Below, piece after piece: positions 1-11,418 of a stretch of 64,000 nt of DNA. The notes below the pieces were generated by a model. That model did not search any database. It was given only the letters and a program-made list of their open reading frames with translations, and was not told the DNA's origin. Source of the DNA: Maratus speciosus (taxonomy: Eukaryota > Arthropoda > Arachnida > Araneae > Salticidae); NCBI GenBank assembly GCA_963932465.1, contig OZ010786.1, positions 270,042,411 to 270,106,410 of the forward strand, given 5' to 3'. Numbering within the stretch: the stretch's first letter is position 1; every line of letters begins with the position of its first letter. The translations under genes and the position numbers were made by a program.

Positions 1-694
1 ATCTGTTTTCATCATTTTTCTTCTTTTTAATGACGGGTTTTATTGCTTCACTTTATTTAAAATATTTTCAAGATAAAGCGAATATTTTTCTAATACGACC
101 GTTACAACCTTTTGAAGGGCAGCAATATATATTTTTTTACAACTCAATTTTAATGAAGACTTAATTTTATAGCAGACATTTTGAACAAAATTTTACCTTG
201 ATAACTGCAATTTTATATTTTCAAATAAAATGTTTCGAAAATTCTGAATTGAACAAAACAAAATAACAAATAACAAATAACAACAAAAAACAAATAACAA
301 AAACAAAATAACTTTCCCCTGAAAAGGTTAAAACAGATATTTTCAATATATATCGAATATTTGAAAAACTATAGTATTTCATTAATAGAATTTTTGACGA
401 ATGCTGTATTAACTTTATATTAGACTTGGATTTAACCAATATTAATTTGCTTTTAGTGATAATATAAAATCATAATTACCTTACAGAAATGAACTGTGCC
501 AATATATTTTTTTTTTCTGCGGAATAAGGAACCTTTTGTCTTTTAAGGCATATAAAATACAAATAAAGGCAGAGGACACTTCTGCTGCACATGAAGAATA
601 AATGAGTCAAACTGAATTTTATTTGCTTTATCGATCTTAAATGCGATTTTAGTATGAATAATACCTGCCTAAGAAGAGTTGTTTTTCATACTGA
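1..694. other. AT-rich stretch, no gene seen
   Basis: No open frame here has recognisable protein content. The only visible structure is a low-complexity run at about 247-312, made of repeated CAAATAA/ACAAAA words. No RNA gene or transposon end could be supported. Confidence 0.6.
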
Positions 695-1608
695 AGGGAG
701 AGTGGGGAGGAAAGGGACACTTTTTACAAAAGTAAGAAAATCCACGTTGTTTGACATAAAAACAAAAATTTCAATTTATAGAATATAAAATGAAACACTT
801 TCTAATGTCCTTGAAAAATATAGAAACATAAGATGCAAAAACAATTTTATAATTAAAAAAATTGCAAGTTTCAAAATGTGTCCCATGCCTCCCGACTAAC
901 AGGGATGTGTGGGACAGCTATAAAACAAAGTAGGATAAGGCGCAAATAATTTAGTGTCGGCTACATATACAATCTAACAAAGATCGTAGGTTGATAATGT
1001 CAGTGCGGCTTTATAAAATTCCAGTATCTTCATCACTGAAAGGAAAATGCAGGATTGTCAGTCACGGATGACATTAAAAAACATTAGTTCAATTTATTTA
1101 CATTTTGAAGTAAATAAATGTATGAGCAATGTTGTAATTAATATATTACTCACTAAAAATATTTGCATACTAGGAATTTACAGTTATCTTATTAAAAAGA
1201 AGGAATTGGACTTGTCCCATTACTCCCTTTGCTGGCATGTCCCATTCTTCCCCACTACCTTCTTTTATGTTTAACTTCTTGTATAAACAAAAATACTGCT
1301 TTTAGGCTTAGTTTATATTAAAATATACAGAATAATGTTCCAAAATAGGGAAACTATTACATATAAGCATAAACGAGTTATTAATATACAAAATGCCTAA
1401 AAATTATATGAAGCACTTTTGATTCTTGAAATTACCTTTCTTTTACATACAATTGCAAGCTTATGCAGATCAGCAAGCTTTTTCAACTGGAAATTGGACT
1501 ACCATTTCTTTATCTAGTGCGTGATGAATGAAATGTTTAGAATGGTATGTAACGATAAAAACCTACTGTCCCATTCCTCCCACTGTCACATTCCATCCCA
1601 CTGTCCCC
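695..1608. mobile_element. Non-autonomous pogo-like element with G-rich ends (candidate)
   Basis: The ends are imperfect inverted repeats. The left end reads GGGAGAGTGGGGAGGAAA, and the right end read on the other strand starts GGGACAGTGGGATGGAA. About 20 of 27 positions agree, and TA follows the right end (1609-1610). Words of the type GTCCCA recur inside the ends. The same style of terminus (TA then GGGGAGRGT) recurs at 27546-29594 and 52548-53458, which suggests one superfamily. No transposase is left inside. Assignment to pogo is inferred from the related element at 27546, which retains a coding remnant. Confidence 0.45.
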
Positions 1609-1610
1609 TA

Positions 1611-3977
1611 CCATTTCTTGTTCATTATCTTTTTTACCTACTTAGATTTTTAATTCAGTATCAATAATTGATAGAATCTTAGAATTAAGGATCACTATTA
1701 TAGTTTGAATTATTGGCTGCTGCATGGATGTATTTGTATTTGCACATTTTAGGTAAATTTTAGATAAAATAAATAAATATTTAGAAAACTAGTTTTTAGT
1801 GTATAATTTGATTATTTTTGATTCACTAAAAAATAACTTATATATATACATAAAACAATAACAAGCAAAATGTCTGTTTTCCATAAATTAACCTTTACAA
1901 GTGCAAGTTCGCCTTGTCACAGTCTATCAATGTCGAAAAAAATTATGCCACTCGGATACTGTATTTTATAGAGAAGTAACATAATTTTACGAAACAGAAA
2001 TATATTCTACTTTTTTATTAACACATTTTTTACGGTATAAAAACTTGTAATTTAATTCCTTCGATGCAAGCTGTTAAAAGACTATTATCTGAAGACTTGC
2101 GGTGTCATCCCCTGTCAGTTTAAATTTAGAAAAACAACAAAAAAAATCAGCTTACATAAAGAAATATAATTTACAAAATATTTCACAGGAAAAATCATTT
2201 CAAAGCCAAAATGGCTTTACCAATGAAATTGCACCTTAAAAATTGTAACGAGTCGGGAAAAGGTAGCATGAGCTGCATCTTATTGATTTTCTTTTCTATT
2301 TGCAGTATTATTTTTATAGGAAAGACTGGTGTAACGAAGGAAATGTTATTAATGAGTATGACGGTTCAGATTAAGCATTTTTTTATGCTACACAAAGTTT
2401 ATCTGACATGAAGGTGTACAAAATCCCTATTTACTACAGAAATTAGTCCTTCATGTTACCCAAGATTAAATAAATCTAAAACACAAAATTTCTTGTCAGT
2501 TCTTTCACTCAGTCACTCAGTGTACTTCTTAAATTATCTAACTGCATAAAGTCTAGATAATTTTAAAAGGTTAAATTAAATCTTGGATATTAGGCAATAC
2601 AAAAGAAAAATGACAAGAAGTATTACAGAATCTATTAAATAAAAACGCAAATAATTTTCAATATAAATGAGAAAAATAGCTCCGTGAGGAAAGAGTTAAT
2701 CTCGTAGAAGAATAAACGTTTTCTATAACAAGTTTCTATAATATTTCTTAGTTACAATTCTGAGAATGTTGAAAAACGTTTTCCTGCGATAAAACATCAT
2801 TGTTGATCTACCACAAAATTGTACTTTGTATAAATATATTTTGATATACTTTGCAAAATATTTATTAAATATTACTTGTACTTCGTTTTATGTTTGTATG
2901 TTTCAAACTTTTGTGACACATCCAAAATTCTCCAAAAATATAGATGTTGTGTCTCTAGCCTTTATATATAGATTTCTAAGACTGCTTAGAGCTATAATGA
3001 TCTCCGCGGTCTTCTGACGTATTAAACGTCACTCCTGAAACCCGCTGGTCGATGCCTTAAACTTATTGATCACTGGTCGATGCCTTAAATTTATCCAATT
3101 TAGCTTTTTAAAATTTCAGAAGGGATTTCCGGTGAGCAGGCGTACTACCAGCGTTCCGATCAGTGTTGAAATGGAAAAGGACTTTCGATAGACACGCAGT
3201 TTCAGTGACGTAGCGGCGGTCAGCGCTGTGATGATGTCTAATAATAATTACTATACTCCGAAAATTTTTAACTCAAATATGCAACTGTTTTTGGGGTACA
3301 AAGATGTAAAAAGTGATTTTTGAATTGACTTCTGTTAATATAGTTTAAGACTCTAAGTACTCACGTGCATTACGATCTCAAAATAAAATGCTTTAAGTAC
3401 AGCATTTGATAAAAGAAGTTAATAGAACAATATAATCAATAGGCACACATTTTACCGTTAACTGTGGTAAAATATTTACCACGTTGGTTTCTCAATTTAC
3501 ATCCCCCACACCCGAAATTTCAGAAAAGTCTACATGCTAAGCTAAAAAGATCCAAAATTAAGTAATAGAGTAACTTGAAGTGAGATACCATGCTATACAA
3601 GATGCCGTATCACGTAGTTTTCAGATACGCAGGCGTTGTAGGTAAACGCCGCTCAGTTGTAAGATAGAGGGTTCCCTACTGATACTTTAATTTCCGTTTG
3701 CGTTCTTTAAAAAAAAAAAAAAAGTGGTGCTTTTTTATTGCTCTTTCGTCTTAACACTTCTGGTAAGTGTCCAAAATCTTTTACGTGACTTCTTTATTTG
3801 CCTATGTAAATCTTAGTTTAAGCGCCAGAGAAATAAACCTGGTGTTTTTAGAGAGTACTGGTACCCGGCCTTTCAGCAAAGCATAAATGGCGGTCGTTTC
3901 CGGATTCACGTAAGTGGGGAGACCGGCATCTTGCCCAATACTTTGGGGTGAATCGACGAAAATGTTTTTTTTTTTGG
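1611..3977. other. Intergenic AT-rich DNA, no gene seen
   Basis: There are only short spurious frames. A 17-bp word (CTGGTCGATGCCTTAAA) occurs twice at 3044 and 3073, a 29-bp spacing, in a slightly GC-richer patch at about 3000-3240. Homopolymer A occurs near 3710-3723. I recognise no protein or RNA gene. Confidence 0.5.
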
Positions 3978-6072
3978 GGGGGGTGGGGGGGGGGTAAGAT
4001 GCCGGTTGTTTTCCCTTAAGGTAAGATGCCGGTTATTTTTCGTAGCGGTCAAATGCCTGGTTGTTTCTTCATTGTTTAAATTATTCTTGGCTATTAACTA
4101 ACTTGTCAATGATTTTAACCATTTAATTATAATCAGTGATTAAATCGTATTTTAATCAACTGATTAAAAAAAATTCATTGATTAAAATCATAAATCTTTT
4201 AAATGCTTAAAACGACATAAAGAAATATTAAAATGCAAGGTGAACATAATTTGAAAGGTTTCTATATGTTTTCTGCCTTATAAATAAACATTATTGGCTT
4301 TATGAATAATTGTATAATAGTTATTCATTTTAATTATTGTTAAAAATTTGATGTTAAATGCAGTTATAAATAATTTTAATATATGTAAATATCGGTAGTA
4401 TATAATATAGCTTTAGATAACTGTAACTAGGTGTTTCTGCCCTCTATGAGCTACGTTTGCCAACCTACATCCAGTCTCAAAAAATGCGCTCATTTTATCT
4501 GCCTTGAAAAGATTACGAGATTAAATCGTAATTAAACGACTAGTGGCGATCTCCTGTAATCAGGTTGCCATTCATTTCCCATTGCCAGAGGGATTTTAAA
4601 GCCGAATCAATTTCTGTCGATACAGCTAATGTCTATTTTAGTGATTAATTAAATAAGATCAACTTAACGATTTTAAATTAGCTTGAGTAAAATTGCTAAG
4701 TAAATAATTTTATAAAGACGCTATAAAAAATTTATTTTAAATTAGACATTTCAAATGTACCGTTTTAAATATGACGTAATTTTCACCAAAATTTTGTTTC
4801 TCTATTTAATATTCACACAAAAATTATTTTAAAGGCCTATAAAAACCAAACTAAATCGGTGTGACAATAGCAACTGTGAATTTCCAGGTGTCGCAAGCCC
4901 TTCTAAAAAGATTTTATATAAGAAGAAGTCAAAAGCTAGAATATAAGAATCTTCAACAGACGATGATAAGGATGATGATTAAATTTCCTACCAAGATTCA
5001 GAAGATGAGGATTTTTTTTAAGTGAATGAGAATGAGTGTTCAGAGTGTCTAGCAGTGTGCAATAAAACCTCGGAAAAATGTGATCGGATCATATAGAAAC
5101 CCAAATTGGCTTCGTTCCAATTTATGCCGGGTGTAGATATTTACATAAGATGTGTTACTTCTAAAATGATATAGTGGCTTCTTAAACTTAACAACATATT
5201 TTATTCGCATTTACTTCGTCATGAGTATTCCAAGATATTATAAGGATCTCTCCTTCATAGCTTCTTTTTGAAGCGAACATTACACAAAATCGTTACATCG
5301 GTGGTTCAACAACAAGCACTGAAGTTTTGTCTTCATTTCACTCCAAAGTGGGGGTTATCGAATTAGCAGCGCGACCTGCCTTTTATTTCACATTTTCGAC
5401 AAAGTTCATTCATTGAAACTGTTGATTATACAAAAGTTGCTCAAACAAATATGCAGTTTGGGGCAGATCTGAGATATTGCTGACAAGAACAAAGGGACAT
5501 ATGAAAAACATCAATAAAAAATCTGGACTCTAAAGCACTTTATCATAGTGGTTTTACCGTATTTAAACTTGTTATAATGCTTTAATATAAGCATACTTGA
5601 GAGCGAGAATTCTTTTAAGTGTTAAGTAGAACATAACTTTCTTTTTCAAATATTAGTTTGTTCTTATATTAATTTACCAACGTTTGTTACATTCATATTT
5701 TTGTAATTTCCTAATATTAAGTAAGTTAGCAATTCTAGTATGTCTAAAATACTAAAGTAACTTTTATTCGTCCCATTATGTTTTATACTGCTTCAAAAAT
5801 ATTATTGTTTGCATTGAAACGCCAGAAGGCATCTTACCTCTAGATAGTTGGTCATCTTATCCATGTACTTTGGGGGTAAGATGCCGAAATGAAAGTGTTT
5901 GCAAAACAATCTTTCGATGCTTTTTATAATATATATAAAATGAAATAAGTTTTTAAATCATACATAAGAGTACAAACTTTAACAAGAAACCAATGAATAA
6001 CAAATAAAAACAACAGACGATTTTTATAACAATTAAGTCAAAAACTACGGCATCTTCACCCAATCTACCCTA
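3978..6072 (+). mobile_element. Decayed pogo-like element with GGTAAGATGCCG ends
   Basis: The left end is a G-rich run ending GGGGTAAGATGCCGG. The right end on the opposite strand reads GGGTGAAGATGCCG, giving inverted ends about 2.1 kb apart. Subterminal copies of GTAAGATGCC occur at about 4020, 5830 (inverted) and 5876. A coding remnant of pogo/DDE_1 type lies at 4962-5165. Many stops show it is old. The exact left border is blurred by the poly-G tract. Confidence 0.45.
4962..5165 (+). pseudogene. C-terminal remnant of a pogo/DDE_1-type transposase
   Basis: Reading the frame from 4962 gives an acidic DDKDDD stretch, then DSEDEDFF and a Cys-rich segment ECSECLAVCNKTSEKCD. This resembles the acidic tail plus PHD-like zinc finger found at the C terminus of many arthropod jerky/pogo-type transposases. 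Three in-frame stops (near 4978, 5020 and 5094) break it. The catalytic DDE core is not recognisable upstream. The identification rests on the order acidic tail then CxxC and is moderate to weak. Confidence 0.35.
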
Positions 6073-6527
6073 TAAGCTGTGTCATCATTAAAAGCACTGA
6101 ACTTTAGGCTTTACCCATTTCTTCTCGAATGAAACATAATTCTCCCTCCAGGGTAAAATTGACCTAAAATTTTCCGATCCAAGTAAAAAAAAAATTCACA
6201 GATTTTTTTGAAACCGTGCAATATTTTCACTAACTGTGCTGCAACGGAGCTATTTTTTGAAGGATTATTTTTCAGAGTATACAGTAGGAGTATACAGTAA
6301 GAGATATATACAGAGTATACAGAGTATACACAATTCTGCAAACGGAAGTATAAAGTTTGCTATTTTTATGCAAAATACACAAGAAACGATAAAATTACTT
6401 CGATATTTGAAATTTATTTTTGAAGTAATATTTTACATACTATATTTACAAATTTTGTTTAAACTGTCCAATAGAACTTCAATGCGACCTTCATAAAAAC
6501 CTATATTTTCTAAAAGTTTATGGCTGA
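6073..6527. other. Short intergenic stretch
   Basis: It contains a small tandem cluster of GTATACAG-like words at about 6278-6331. Nothing codes convincingly. Confidence 0.5.
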
Positions 6528-6799
6528 CAAGAATAAAATAATGTTCTAAATGCTGGAAACACAAAACAAAGTTTTCCTTTCTGTACGATGATGGATGAAC
6601 GCTTTAAGGATTTTAAGTAACTTAAATTTAAGGTATCAATTTGAAAATAAATAATTTAGTGAAGCATATCTAAATTCCCTCAAGTGTCTAAAAGGCTCAC
6701 AAATTTTTTTAGATATATTTTAGAGCATATTTTTGTTATCACTTTATAACACTAATTGACCTTTATATGAAAAATAAATTTTACACATGACAGTTCATA
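6528..6799 (+). repeat. Direct repeat, copy A
   Basis: This is about 80% similar by eye to 7091-7442, starting at CAAGAAYAAAATAATGTTC and ending at a GAATTTTAMAYATGAC-like word. The copies are 563 bp apart. Copy B carries about 80-95 extra bases. The intervening segment (6800-7090) reappears in part at about 8085-8200 and 17280-17350, so this is a unit of a larger dispersed repeat. Confidence 0.7.
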
Positions 6800-7090
6800 A
6801 TGAAAAGTTTTGTTGTGAAAATGAGAAAATACAAATTAGCTTAAGAAAAAAAAAAAACTTTACGTAGTAAATGTTTTTCCCCGCTAGAAACGAACTTCGC
6901 CAATTAGTAATACTTTGAAAACTGTTTCTAATTCTATTGTCGTTGAGAACTATTTTTTTAAACAGAAACAATAAACCAAAAAATTGCATCCGAGTAGGTG
7001 AATGTAAAATAGAATTTTATTTCAATGTATCCAATTCTATTGATAAAAGAATAGTAATGAAAAATTATATTGGAGCAGTATTTTTCTGAA

Positions 7091-7442
7091 CAAGAACAAA
7101 ATAATGTTCTAAATGCTTGAAACACAAAACAAAGTTCTCCTTTTTGTAGGATGATGGATGAACGCTTGAAGTATTTTAAGCTACTCAAATTTAAGATATC
7201 GATTCGAAAGTAAGTAATCTTGTGAAACATATCTGAATTCACTCAAGTGTCTAAATGGTTCACAAAAATTTTCTTTGTATTCCTGAAAAAAGTCAAAATT
7301 ATCTAGAAAAAAAATTCTTTTGTCGTATTTGTTTATAAAAAAATTAGTATTAAAAAGTTTTCTAGAGTATATTTTTGTTATTAATTTATAACGATAAAGG
7401 CTACTTATCTGAAGAATGAATTTTAAATATGACTGCTCACGT
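7091..7442 (+). repeat. Direct repeat, copy B
   Basis: It is homologous to 6528-6799. The extra ~90 bp near 7285-7365 is absent from copy A. The copy is diverged, so the duplication is not recent. Confidence 0.7.
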
Positions 7443-7665
7443 TCAACCGAACAGGGCGGTCTACCAAAATGGTTTTAGCTTACAACCCTGTCGATAGGGA
7501 AATTTAACTGCTAGCCACTAACAAGTGGAAAAAACCTCTGAAAACGAAGACCCTCCAGAGCGAAACTTCGTATGGCTCTGCCAAGACGGAAACAGCGGGA
7601 GATAACTTAGCCCTCCATTAAATGAATTTTGAAAAATTACCATTACGCAGACAGTATCTTACAGA
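7443..7665. other. GC-richer non-coding island of unknown nature
   Basis: Within very AT-rich DNA this ~220-bp block is visibly richer in G and C and in short self-complementary words such as CCCTGTCGATAGGG. It has no useful open frame. It begins right at the end of repeat copy B. It could be a SINE-like insert or a structured RNA; I cannot decide. Confidence 0.3.
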
Positions 7666-8263
7666 GGCAATACCTAAATAGAGTAGAAAGCAGAATAATA
7701 TGCAATAATAACAATATTCCATATCATACTTGTACATAACCTCAGCATAGTTTGCGTATACTGCTTAATAACACAAATAAAATCAGAAATGTTATACTTC
7801 AATTAAACCAATATATACAAAACTTTTACCGAATATTAACACATTATTTAACAAATATTTACCAAATATTAACACACAAATATTATTCAACCTATCACAA
7901 TGTACGTAGACCGTAGACCTTACAAATTGAAATATTTACAAAACTATGACTAATTTTCCTCTCTCCCTGTTTATCAAAACTGTACATATATTTTCACAGA
8001 TTCTTCAGCTTAAATTCTATATTTTTTTCTGTCTCTTTCTCTCTGCTATTTTAACCCACCACAACAATTATTTTCTTTGTGTAATTACGAAAATAGAATA
8101 AATTAGCTTAAGAAAGAAAAAAATATTGTTTGTAAATGTTTTTTACCAGGCTCAATGGAACTTCTCCAAAAGAAAAAAAATACTTTAAAAACTTAATTAA
8201 AATTCATATGAAAAGCACAAATAAATGTACAAAAATTACTTTCAGGTGCATACATATAATATA
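7666..8263. other. Dispersed repeat DNA flanking the Tc1 insertion
   Basis: The part at about 8085-8200 repeats 6830-6930 (shared words TTAGCTTAAGAAA and GTAAATGTTTTT). The part at 8205-8263 is the left half of the Tc1 target, which recurs inverted at about 17100-17160. There is no gene. Confidence 0.55.
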
Positions 8264-8292
8264 CAGACGTGTGAAAATTATTAGAATAATTG
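8264..8292 (+). repeat. Left terminal inverted repeat of the Tc1 element
   Basis: Twenty-nine bases starting CAGACGTGTG are the exact reverse complement of 9955-9983. They are preceded by the TA target duplicate. Confidence 0.95.
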
Positions 8293-8676
8293 GGATTTTT
8301 TTCAGTTTTTCTTGATTAATATTGTATATACTTGCAATGTTTCATGAAAGGTAATTTGTTTTGTTGATCCTGTCAATTTTTCACTCCTTTAGAGTAGTTT
8401 TGGGTATATAATTTTGTTAAATGTTGCCATATTTTAAAAAGAAAATATTTGATTCAAAGAAATCAAATTGTTTGCATTGCATAAAGAATTTGTTTGATTA
8501 ACAAAGGAATTTAAAATAAAATTTTAAAATCGTCTGCTTGCTGTGCTAGTATTTTCTTTCTTTTCTTGAGTTGGCATCAGTATTATGTTATTCTGAAAAC
8601 AAATGTTTTCGCTGTTTTGATCAGTTTATACTAATTGGTATCTTTTTTTCGCTTGTCAAAGGATTATTGCGTGATT

Positions 8677-9888
8677 ATGGGTAAAGCAAGTTATATTTCT
8701 CCTAGAAAACTAGCTGTGTTAAAGTGTCTCATCCAAGAAGATCACTATACACAGAACGAAATCGCTAAAAAAGCAAAAATTTCTCAGGCATCTGTGTGTA
8801 GAATAAAAAAATCTTTGAACTCCAAATGTGAATTTGAAAATTCTAGAGTAGGGAAATGCGGAAGGAAAATTAAATTTACTGCAAAAACAGAAAGGAAATT
8901 AATTCAAATTGCTAAAGCTAACAGAAGAGCAACTAGTCATGAACTAAAAATATCTTTACAAGTGTATGGCGTAAATGTATGTGATTCTTCTATCATCTCA
9001 GCTCATCTCAGCTGGACTCAGTGCTCGTCGTTCTCGAAAAAAGGCTAAAATCACATCTTCTATGGCAAAGAAGAGACTTGCTTGGGCAAAAGTTGTGCAA
9101 GAACAATTCGAAAATGACTGGAGCAAGGTGAGAAATATTAATTTTCCTTTAATTAATCAGTTGAATTTAAGTTGTTCATTTCTTTTCCTGAAATCATGTT
9201 TTTTGCATACTGACTAAAGATGCAGAACTGTTTATAAATTTGATGAAAAATTTTTTATAAGAATATTTCTCTACAAATTACATACCTTAAAGTATGTTTT
9301 ATCTTTTAGGTATGTTTTTCCGATGAATCAATATTTGCGATATCAGAAGAAAGTAGTCAATATGTCAGGAGAAGTACCAGGGAAGCATTTTACCCTAATT
9401 GCATAGCACAAACGGTTAAACATCCTACTAAAGTAATGGTTTGGAGCGTGATGTCTGCTCAGGGTACTGGACATTTATACATTGTAGAAGGCATGATGGA
9501 CCAGCATCAGTATAAAAAAGTGCTTGAACAAAGACTAATTCCACAATTAAAAGACTGGTTTCCAAATGGAGACTTCATATTCATGCATGATGGAACTCCG
9601 TGCCATAAAATTTCATCTGTGACCACATATTTGGATGGAAAAAATATAAAAACACTTCCATGGCCTGGAAACAGTCCAGATATGAACCCCATAGAGAATC
9701 TTTGGGCCATTGTAAAGAAAAAATTAAAGAAATGCAACATGACAAACAAGAGTGCTCGGATAGAAAGACTCATCCAAATTTGGCACCATGACAACGAAAT
9801 ACAAATTAATTGCCAAAAACTCATACAAAGTATGCCAAGACGTATTGAATCCTTAATAAAAAATAAGAGAAGGCACACTAAATATTAA
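8677..9888 (+). pseudogene. Tc1-type transposase with an intron and one frameshift
   Basis: This is a cut-and-paste DDE transposase that would bind its own inverted ends and move the element into TA sites. I prefer the ATG at 8677 because it opens the helix-turn-helix region (ISPRKLAVLK, then NEIAKKAKISQASVCRIKK) found in Tc1 proteins. The catalytic triad is visible: D in CFSDES (9322), D in FMHDGTP (9589) and E in PIENLW (9694), with 34 residues between the last two (DD34E). The reading frame shifts by one step near 9000-9016, inside an imperfect 10-bp direct repeat (ATCTCAGCTS). From 9128 to 9309 the homology is interrupted by a GT...AG segment that fits an intron. Removing it leaves about 342 codons, the normal Tc1 length. 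As read, the frameshift makes the gene non-functional unless it is a sequencing error. Confidence 0.88.
9128..9309 (+). other. Probable spliceosomal intron in the Tc1 transposase gene
   Basis: The left border is AAG|GTGAGA and the right border TATCTTTTAG|G. The right side is T-rich like a polypyrimidine tract. The 182 bp contain an in-frame stop (about 9215) and have no homology to transposase. Joining the two sides restores the conserved path DWSK to VCFSDES in phase. A small internally deleted insertion is the alternative, but the consensus splice borders argue for an intron. Confidence 0.7.
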
Positions 9889-9954
9889 ATGTATCAGTAT
9901 TTTTTATATAATGTATTATTTCTTTAATATAACAAGATTTTATTGTAAATTTCA

Positions 9955-9983
9955 CAATTATTCTAATAATTTTCACACGTCTG
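9955..9983 (-). repeat. Right terminal inverted repeat of the Tc1 element
   Basis: It is the exact inverted copy of 8264-8292 and is followed by TA at 9984-9985. Confidence 0.95.
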
Positions 9984-10179
9984 TAAAATTATTTAAAATG
10001 CATTAAAAACACAAAACGTTTTCAGCTATTCCAAGGCACCGTCATAAGAGAATCAATTAAAATAATTGCTAATAAAGATACAGCTTGTAACGATACACTA
10101 TCATACGATATTCATGGAATATGGACAGATTTGCTGCATAATTGATGAAAGCTCGTTTTGTTGAAAATTTGAATAACTC
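9984..10179. other. Host repeat between the Tc1 and LTR insertions
   Basis: It continues the dispersed repeat cut by Tc1: the words AAATTATTTAAAAT and AAAACACAAAACGTTTTCAGC recur inverted at about 17028-17100. The last five bases (AACTC, 10175-10179) are the left target duplicate of the LTR retrotransposon. Confidence 0.7.
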
Positions 10180-10573
10180 TGTCACGAGGCGTCTTCTCGT
10201 GTAACGGTTCCCGATAGTTATTAGTACTGATGAGACCAATGAGTAATCATGCCTCTAAACAAAACAAAGAACATTTAATAATTAAGAAAAAAGTATTTAC
10301 AATTTCTAATACATGGACGGGCTAGGCATTGCCTATCTCTCCCGTGGTTTCAGAGCATTCGATGATAAAAGCAAACGCAGTTTTTGCGACCAGCGGCCAA
10401 ACATGTGTTCCTCCTTTCAGGTCAAGGGCCTCTCTCTGCTCTCACCCTCCAATGTTTATTTTCTTTCCAACCCTCGCATCCCCCATCCGCGGAGAGTCCA
10501 CTTCGAAATTCCAGAGATGCATTAGGGGTGCGAGGTTGTTAGAGTGTTCGGGGGGGGCCACACGAATGTGACA
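10180..10573 (-). repeat. 3' LTR of the retrotransposon
   Basis: This 394-bp direct repeat of 16508-16900 starts TGTCACGAGG and ends ACGAATGTGACA, so its tips form a 6-bp inverted repeat. It is identical to the other LTR except for eight instead of seven Gs at about 10549-10556. Short open frames inside both LTRs are coincidental. Confidence 0.96.
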
Positions 10574-10592
10574 CCTCCCTTCCACTTTCTTT
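10574..10592 (-). promoter_or_regulatory. Polypurine tract (plus-strand primer) of the LTR element
   Basis: Read on the minus strand this is AAAGAAAGTGGAAGGGAGG, purine-only apart from one T, abutting the inner edge of the 3' LTR. That is where a plus-strand priming tract belongs. Confidence 0.8.
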
Positions 10593-11418
10593 CATCTGTT
10601 TTCAACCGATGAACGGAAAGTCACTAAATAATCACTACCTGAAGTCATGGTGTCAGTCCATATCATGATATCAGTCCATAACACCAGTTTTTTTTTCACC
10701 TTAATAAGTAAATATTGTTCTTAAGTGGAGGTTATCGTTTAATTTCCCTTGTACCAGATCCATTTCCCCCATGAGTGATAATAGGATCGAACCGCATAAA
10801 CTTCTTAATACCTATCAGTGAACATTTAGTACATCATTCCAGTTTTTTTTTCTTACTTTCATTAAAAAAAAAACAGATATACAAATAAAAACACAATTAC
10901 TATTAAAGAAATCTTCAATTTCATTACTCTTACTTTGTTTTTACAACATCAAATCCACTTTGATAACAAATTAAAATTCAATGTAACAATCCTGCTTATA
11001 CCTAGAATCAGTGTATAATTCCCATAAGCTCACACAACTATGTGATCTGTTACATTCATTCTGCCAAATTAGCATAATCCACCACATTATATTATACATT
11101 TAATCGTTGACTTACAATTTAAAAAAAATCATACAACAATTAAATTTAATATTCATTAACGAAAATGAGATTTCCACTATTATCAATCTCAATTTACTCA
11201 TTTTCATTACAATTTGGCTGTATAATTTCATTTCTACATGTTATACTTAATTATCATATTCACACAAACTTATCACTTATTAAATATTTTGCCCTCATAG
11301 AATATACAATTTAAAACACATTAGATACCATTATTAATAATACACACACACAAAAAAACACAATATTTCATAACCTAAATTACCATTCTTAAAAATATTC
11401 AACAAATTCCCACTTAAA
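10593..11418 (-). other. Long 3' untranslated region of the LTR element
   Basis: About 830 AT-rich bases separate the end of RNase H from the purine tract. No membrane-type or env-like frame is present on the minus strand, so this looks like a non-enveloped retrotransposon. Confidence 0.7.

Larger units (their letters stand above)
8264..9983 (+). mobile_element. Tc1-family DNA transposon, complete ends
   Basis: The element is 1720 bp, in the usual range for Tc1. The terminal inverted repeats are identical over 29 bp (8264-8292 and 9955-9983, beginning CAGACGTGTGAAAATTATTA) and continue imperfectly inward. TA dinucleotides flank both ends (8262-8263 and 9984-9985), as expected for Tc1/mariner insertion. 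It carries one transposase gene in the same orientation. A paralogous empty site at about 17.1 kb confirms the boundaries. Perfect terminal repeats suggest a fairly recent insertion, though the gene has one frameshift. Confidence 0.93.

Noticed and set aside
1047..3017. Several 60-75-residue frames (1047-1274, 2211-2411, 2826-3017)
   Set aside because: In DNA this AT-rich they are biased to Ile, Leu, Phe and Lys. No conserved motif, neighbouring exon or splice pattern supports them.
10313..10571. Two overlapping 70-80-residue open frames repeated exactly at 16641-16995
   Set aside because: They lie in both LTRs, antisense to the element, and are identical only because the LTRs are. No domain is visible.
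10593..11418. Possible env gene that would make the element a retrovirus
   Set aside because: No minus-strand open frame of useful length, signal peptide or membrane segment is present in this interval.
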